Assembly: GCA_009380005.1 (NCBI GenBank) | Contig: WHSQ01000014.1 | Span: 1 to 53,712, forward strand | Length of the DNA stretch: 53,712 nt | DNA from: Actinomycetota bacterium | Lineage (GTDB): Bacteria > Actinomycetota > CADDZG01 > WHSQ01 | Direction of reading: 5' to 3' | Part shown: positions 49,303-53,712 of the stretch, piece after piece | Layout of the letters: every line of letters starts with the position of its first letter | Numbering within the stretch: position 1 is the first letter of the stretch | Program-made: the position numbers and the translations under genes | The notes under the pieces: generated by a model | Told to the model about the DNA's origin: nothing | The model's database searches: none | Seen by the model: the letters and a program-made list of their open reading frames with translations, nothing else

Positions 49303-50631
49303 GTGGCCGACGGACGACGTCGCCCACGCCTGGTCGATCTCGCGCTCGTGCTCGTGTTCGCGCCCTACGCGGTCGGCGCGTTGGTCGTGCTGGCGCAGGG
49401 GCTCCTTGCCGTAGCTGCATCGATCTCGGCCGACCTGCACGAAACCCTCCACATCGAGGGGCTGGGAACGGGTCCCTTCTCGCGCGTGGCGTTACGGGCC
49501 GCGGATGCCTCTCACGGCCTCCCTTCCGGACTCCAGATCGTCGTCGACTACGTCTTCAGCCTCGTTCACATCGTGCTCGCGGGCCTCCTGCTGTGGCTCC
49601 GTCCGCGCGATTGGACCGCCCGCCTGCTCGCCGTGGCACTGATCGGTGCCGCCGGCGTCTTCAATCTGACCGCCCAGGCGGTTGTCGAGCAGCTGCCCCT
49701 CTTCCCGATCGAGAACTTCCTCCAAGCGGGCGCGCACGTCGTGACCGGTCTCGCATACTTCTACGCTTTACTGCTGTTCCCCGACGGACGACCCGTCCCG
49801 CGGTGGCGAGCCGTCCCGCTGATCGCCCTGTATCTCCCCGCTACGTTGTTCGCCGTCTTCCTCTCGGTACGCGTCGAGGGACCGGCGCGGCCCGCGGCGC
49901 TGCTCCTTTTCTTCGGCCTCGTCGTGCCGGCCGCGGGGGCTGCGGCTCAGGCCTACAGGATCCGTCGAACCGATAACGTCACGGGGCAGGCCCAGGCCCG
50001 GCTGCTTTTTTGGGCACTTCTGCCTTCGGTCGCGCTGGGGATCGTGTTCCTCGCGACGCACGGCCTGACGCCCACGACCAACGTGTTCGCCGGCCGGCAC
50101 ATACCGGAGCCTCCGGTCGCTCTGTATCGCGCCTTCGAACCGGCGTTCGCACTCATTCCCCTGGCGCTCTTCGCCGGCCTCCTCAGGTTCCGACTGTGGG
50201 ACATCGAGCGGCTCGCGAACCGCACGGTGGTGTACGCCGGCGCGACGACGCTGCTGGGCGGCATCTACGTGACGTTCGTTCTCGTCACCCAATTCGCGCT
50301 CGGCTCCGTCGCCGCCTCACCCTTGATCGACTCGAAGCCTGCGGTGGCCGTAACGACACTCCTGTTGGCGTCGGCCTTCCGGCCGGTGCGCGCCCGGGTC
50401 CAGATCTTCGTCGACCGTCGCTTCAACCGCAGTCGATACGACGCGCAGCTGACGGTGGTGGAGTTCGCCGCGTGCCTGAGCGACGAGGTAGAGCTCGAAA
50501 ACATCGCCGCGCAACTCGGGCGGGTCGTGAACGAGGTCGTGGAACCGCACCATCTATCGTTGTGGGTGATCGATGGAACATCAACGGCTCGAACGACCGC
50601 GCCCTCCTCAACCGAGACCCTCCCCGCCTGA
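49303..50631 (+). CDS. Polytopic membrane protein with 7TM-histidine-kinase-like N terminus
   Basis: 442 residues with about nine hydrophobic segments. The region RFRLWDIERLANRTVVYAGATT and the later FRPVRARVQIFVDRRFNRSRYDA followed by a short GAF-like start are common in actinobacterial sensory membrane proteins and in ComP-like kinases. No HisKA or HATPase domain follows; the protein ends shortly after residue 430, so it is either a non-kinase member or a shortened form. The GTG start is eight nt after the cupredoxin gene, suggesting co-transcription. Function is unknown. Confidence 0.72.
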   Translation: MADGRRRPRLVDLALVLVFAPYAVGALVVLAQGLLAVAASISADLHETLHIEGLGTGPFSRVALRAADASHGLPSGLQIVVDYVFSLVHIVLAGLLLWLRPRDWTARLLAVALIGAAGVFNLTAQAVVEQLPLFPIENFLQAGAHVVTGLAYFYALLLFPDGRPVPRWRAVPLIALYLPATLFAVFLSVRVEGPARPAALLLFFGLVVPAAGAAAQAYRIRRTDNVTGQAQARLLFWALLPSVALGIVFLATHGLTPTTNVFAGRHIPEPPVALYRAFEPAFALIPLALFAGLLRFRLWDIERLANRTVVYAGATTLLGGIYVTFVLVTQFALGSVAASPLIDSKPAVAVTTLLLASAFRPVRARVQIFVDRRFNRSRYDAQLTVVEFAACLSDEVELENIAAQLGRVVNEVVEPHHLSLWVIDGTSTARTTAPSSTETLPA

Positions 50632-50907
50632 CGATCCTCATACGGCGACTCCACCGCCATCTCTTACACAACATGGGGCCTCACCATCTCCTGCGTCGCC
50701 TGCCGCTTGAAGACGGCATGACCGGCGTCCCTGCACCGTCGCCAGAGGCGATCGCTGCTCGAGCGCCAGCTAGAGACTCTCTCTGCGCCTAGGCCCTCGA
50801 AGGGCTCAATCGCCCCCCAAGACGGGCCCCCCCGGTCGACGATTGCGAAATCTGGCATAGTTTCCGGCGCGCGGCGCACGATGCCGCATGGCGAATGGGG
50901 GTGGGCT

Positions 50908-52440
50908 ATGGGCGACGTTGAGTCTCCAGTCGGAACTGCGGCCGAGCCGGTAAGGGGCACCTACCAGCTAGGGGTCAGCCGGCCTGATCTTGATCTTGTC
51001 GATCTTCCCGAGCCCGAGGAGGCCTTCGGCGTCCCGCGGATCGGGCCCGTCCAGGTCGTCAAGTTCGCCATAGGGCCGAGCTTGATCGCCCTGGGGATCT
51101 CGATCGGCAGCGGCGAGTGGCTGCTGGGCCCGCTCAACATCGGACAGTTCGGATTCGTCGGACTGGGCTGGGTCATCCTCATCTCGGCCCTGCTGCAGAC
51201 CTTCTTCAACATCGAGGCCTCGCGCTACGTCGTTGCCACCGGCGAGGTTCCCGTGGTCGGCTTCGGCCGGACGCCTCCAGGGGTCCTCTTCTGGGCCCCG
51301 TTCTCGGTATTCATCCTCTTCTTCGCGTTCATCTGGGGCGGCTGGGCCGCGGGCGCGGGCCAGGGGTTGTTCGCGCTCATCCACGGTGAAGTGGCCGGTG
51401 AGGGGGATCTCACCCAGGTCCGGTGGCTGGCGATCGGGCTCCTGGGCCTGGTATTCGTGATCGCCGCGCTGTCGCGCAAGGTCACCCGCGGTCTCGAGCT
51501 CGTCAACTGGGTGATCGTCGGCAGTCTCCTGATCGTGCTCTTGATCCTGGACATCGCCATCGTGCCCGCCTCCAAGTGGTGGGAAGGCATCAGGGGCTTC
51601 TTCCAGTTCAGCCGCCCGCCGTCCGGCATCAGCGCGACACAGCTCGGGGGTCTGGCCGGGTTCACGGCCCTCGCTTCCGGTCTGAACTGGTACGTCATGG
51701 CCCACTACCGGGACAAGGGCTACGGCATGGGGTTCCGCGTCGGCTTCATCGCCGGCCTCCGGGGCGAAAAGAAGGAGGTGCTGGCCACCGGCGTCACGTT
51801 CCCCGATGACGAGAAGAACCGGCGTTTGTGGAAGCGCTGGTACCGGTTCCTGCTCCTGGATATGTGGGGCGTGTTCTTCGTCGGAGCGATGCTCGGCATG
51901 CTGCTTCCCACCATCCTCATGTCGCACCTGGTCGACGTCTCGGGTCGCGCCCCGACTGAGGAGGACGTGCCGACTTTCGTGGCCGACATCCTCAGGGGCG
52001 AGTACGGCGACTTCGTGTTCTACGTCGCATTACTCGTCGGGACCTTGATCCTGTTCAGCACGCAGCTTGGCATCTTCGAGGCGCTGATCCGCAACTTCAC
52101 GGATGCCGCCCATGGGAACAGCTCGCGGTTCCGCAAGATGGTGGAGGGTGATCCGCGCAGGTTCTACTACCCCTTCATGCTCTTCGTGCTGGTCGTCATC
52201 GGCATCCTGCTGTTTCAGAACCTTCCGGTGAGGCTCATCGCGATCTCGGCGAACATGTCCAACTTCGGGGCGCTCATGTTCCCCTTCGTTCTCATCTACC
52301 TGAACCGCCGGTTGCCCCGACCTGCACGGCCGTCCTGGTACCACTACGTGATCCTGATCCTCAACTTCCTCTTCTTCGGGTTCTTCTTCATCAACTTCGT
52401 GTTCGAGCAGATAACGGGTGAAGCCCTGGTCGTCTTCTGA
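50908..52440 (+). CDS. Nramp-related transporter lacking canonical metal motifs
   Basis: 510 residues with about 11-12 transmembrane segments and the general Nramp pattern (GPSLIALGISIGSGEWLLGP in helix 1). In true Nramp proteins helix 1 carries DPGN and helix 6 MPH. Here the aligned positions read GSGE and, in helix 6, ASGLNWYVMAHYRD. Transport of Mn2+ or Fe2+ by the usual mechanism is therefore unlikely. A different cation or a small organic solute is possible. ATG at 50908 has a G-rich upstream region. The gene is convergent with malate synthase. Confidence 0.8.
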   Translation: MGDVESPVGTAAEPVRGTYQLGVSRPDLDLVDLPEPEEAFGVPRIGPVQVVKFAIGPSLIALGISIGSGEWLLGPLNIGQFGFVGLGWVILISALLQTFFNIEASRYVVATGEVPVVGFGRTPPGVLFWAPFSVFILFFAFIWGGWAAGAGQGLFALIHGEVAGEGDLTQVRWLAIGLLGLVFVIAALSRKVTRGLELVNWVIVGSLLIVLLILDIAIVPASKWWEGIRGFFQFSRPPSGISATQLGGLAGFTALASGLNWYVMAHYRDKGYGMGFRVGFIAGLRGEKKEVLATGVTFPDDEKNRRLWKRWYRFLLLDMWGVFFVGAMLGMLLPTILMSHLVDVSGRAPTEEDVPTFVADILRGEYGDFVFYVALLVGTLILFSTQLGIFEALIRNFTDAAHGNSSRFRKMVEGDPRRFYYPFMLFVLVVIGILLFQNLPVRLIAISANMSNFGALMFPFVLIYLNRRLPRPARPSWYHYVILILNFLFFGFFFINFVFEQITGEALVVF

Positions 52441-52472
52441 CCGTTCGGATGCATGACCAGGGGAGATGAAAA

Positions 52473-52502
52473 CGACTGAGGGGTAGGGGTACCCCTCAGT
52501 CG
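52473..52502 (-). terminator. Intrinsic terminator of malate synthase overlapping its stop codon
   Basis: A perfect 13-bp stem (CGACTGAGGGGTA / TACCCCTCAGTCG) with loop GGGG. Its distal arm covers the malate synthase stop codon and last codon. On the minus strand the hairpin is followed by TTTTC. It may also terminate the convergent Nramp-like gene. Confidence 0.82.
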
Positions 52503-53712
52503 ATGTGGTCGTAGGCCGGGAAGGTCAGGAACTCGACGAACTCCTCCTCGAGGGCCACCTCTGCGAACAGGTCGCGGGCCTCCTTGGCTCGGCTCTCGGC
52601 GTACACATCGTCTCCCACGGACTCTCTGATCGCGTCGGCCTCCTCCTGCTCCATGCCCTGCACCAGCCCGCGGTCGATCTCGGGGCCCCCGCTGAGACGG
52701 GCGCCGTGGCGGATCCACTGCCAGATCTGGGAGCGTGCGATCTCGGCCGTGGCCGCGTCTTCCATGAGGTTGAGGATCGCCGCCGCCCCGTTTCCCCGCA
52801 GCCACGACGATAGGTACTGGATGCAGACGTTCACGTTGTTGCGCAGACCCTCCTGGGTGATGCTGCCGTCCGGCACGTGCACGTCGAGCAAGTCTCTTGC
52901 GCTCACAGTCACGTCGTCGCGCCGACGTTCGACTTGATTCGCCCGCCGACCCAACGTCTCGTCGAACGGTTCCAGAGCGACCGGGACGAGGTCGGGATGC
53001 GCGACCCACGTGCCGTCGAAGCCGTCGGTCGCCTCACGAACCTTGTCCTCGCGCACCTTGGCGAGCGCTGTCTTCGTCACATCCTCGTCCTTGCGGCTCG
53101 GGATGAATGCGGCCATACCACCGATCGCATGCGCTCCACGCGCGTGGCACGTCTTCACGAGTAACTCGGTGTAAGCACGCATGAAGGGAACGGTCATCGT
53201 GACCTGTATGCGATCTGGCAGCACGAAGTCCTCGCGGTGACGGAACTTCTTTATGAGGCTGAAGATGTAATCCCACCGTCCTGCGTTCAGGCCGGCGGAA
53301 TGATCTCGCAGCTCGTAGAGGATCTCCTCCATCTCGAAAGCGGCGAGGATCGTCTCGATCAGTACCGTCGCCTTGATCGTGCCGCGCTCGATCCCCATGC
53401 GGTCCTGGGCGAAGTTGAAAACGTCGTTCCACAAGCGCGCCTCGCGGTGACCCTCGAGCTTCGCGAGATACAGATAGGGACCGCTCCCCCGATCGAGCAA
53501 CCGGCGTGCGTTGTGGAAGAAGTAGAGCCCGAAGTCGAACAAGCTCCCCGAGACCTGCTTGCCGTCGACCAGGACGTGCTTCTCGTTCAGGTGCCAGCCG
53601 CGCGGGCGCACGACCAGCGTTGCGGTCTCCTCATCGAGCTGGTATCGCTTGCCCTCTGGGCTCGTGAACTCGATCGTGCGCTCGATCGCGTCGATGAGGT
53701 TGGCGTGGCCGG
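52496..53712 (-). CDS. aceB: Malate synthase A, 5' end outside window
   Basis: About 404 C-terminal residues are visible; the frame is open to the right end of the window. HLNEKHV, the VRPRGW stretch before it, [40 protein letters not shown] and [19 protein letters not shown] (with the catalytic aspartate of the family) identify malate synthase, isoform A type. It condenses glyoxylate and acetyl-CoA to malate, completing the glyoxylate shunt. With acs and an acetate symporter in the same window, growth on acetate or fatty acids is likely. Isocitrate lyase is not in the window. Confidence 0.94.
   Translation of the reverse strand, partial: GHANLIDAIERTIEFTSPEGKRYQLDEETATLVVRPRGWHLNEKHVLVDGKQVSGSLFDFGLYFFHNARRLLDRGSGPYLYLAKLEGHREARLWNDVFNFAQDRMGIERGTIKATVLIETILAAFEMEEILYELRDHSAGLNAGRWDYIFSLIKKFRHREDFVLPDRIQVTMTVPFMRAYTELLVKTCHARGAHAIGGMAAFIPSRKDEDVTKTALAKVREDKVREATDGFDGTWVAHPDLVPVALEPFDETLGRRANQVERRRDDVTVSARDLLDVHVPDGSITQEGLRNNVNVCIQYLSSWLRGNGAAAILNLMEDAATAEIARSQIWQWIRHGARLSGGPEIDRGLVQGMEQEEADAIRESVGDDVYAESRAKEARDLFAEVALEEEFVEFLTFPAYDHID

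Overview
The window is GC-rich, gene-dense DNA from a free-living, aerobic, chemo-organotrophic bacterium, most likely an uncultured member of the Actinomycetota. That placement is inferred from gene content: a maleylpyruvate-isomerase-type enzyme of the mycothiol-dependent family, a SigE-type ECF sigma factor, a class E-like sortase, an M29 aminopeptidase, two LLM-class flavin oxidoreductases of the kind common in F420 users, GTG/TTG starts and two candidate leaderless promoters. No rRNA, tRNA, CRISPR array, insertion sequence or phage gene was seen.

Layout. 1-4.0 kb: the 3' part of an acyl-CoA oxidase, a D-2-hydroxyacid dehydrogenase, and a K+/H+-type antiporter with its TrkA-C regulatory subunit. 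4.2-7.8 kb: one tight operon of a VOC ring-cleaving dioxygenase, a YodB-like HxlR regulator, an AMP-forming CoA ligase and a citryl-CoA-lyase-like enzyme. A mycothiol-type enzyme is divergent from it across a YodB-like box. 8.8-17.4 kb: housekeeping and salvage genes (core-MetE-like protein, pncA-pncB, M29 aminopeptidase, SigE-type sigma factor with a membrane partner, class III aminotransferase). 17.5-28.3 kb: acetate metabolism, with two acetyl-CoA-synthetase-type enzymes, a DUF485/acetate symporter pair translationally coupled to a LytS/LytT two-component system, a DUF1059-like miniprotein, and a second symporter followed by a 26-residue membrane peptide. 28.7-35.4 kb: small membrane and zinc-ribbon proteins, a sortase/membrane protein/secreted metallopeptidase operon, and a secreted LVIVD beta-propeller protein. 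36.5-46.3 kb: a divergent tryptophan-to-anthraniloyl-CoA catabolic cluster. 46.3-53.7 kb: an LLM oxidoreductase with a DUF5519 protein, a double-cupredoxin lipoprotein, a 7TM protein, an Nramp-like transporter lacking the metal motifs, and malate synthase A (cut by the window end).

The most interesting system is the tryptophan cluster. On the plus strand, kynA and kynU convert tryptophan to anthranilate. On the minus strand, a seven-gene operon joined by six consecutive 4-nt NTGA stop/start overlaps encodes an LLM oxidoreductase, a fused anthraniloyl-CoA monooxygenase/reductase-like protein, a creatininase-family hydrolase, an aryl-CoA ligase, an enoyl-CoA hydratase, a RidA-like protein and an acyl-CoA dehydrogenase. 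No canonical kynurenine formamidase is present. The creatininase-family protein is a candidate replacement. The 4.2-7.8 kb operon is a second candidate for an undescribed pathway: quinone-responsive ring cleavage followed by CoA activation and retro-Claisen C-C cleavage. Acetyl-CoA from these routes could feed malate synthase at the right end.
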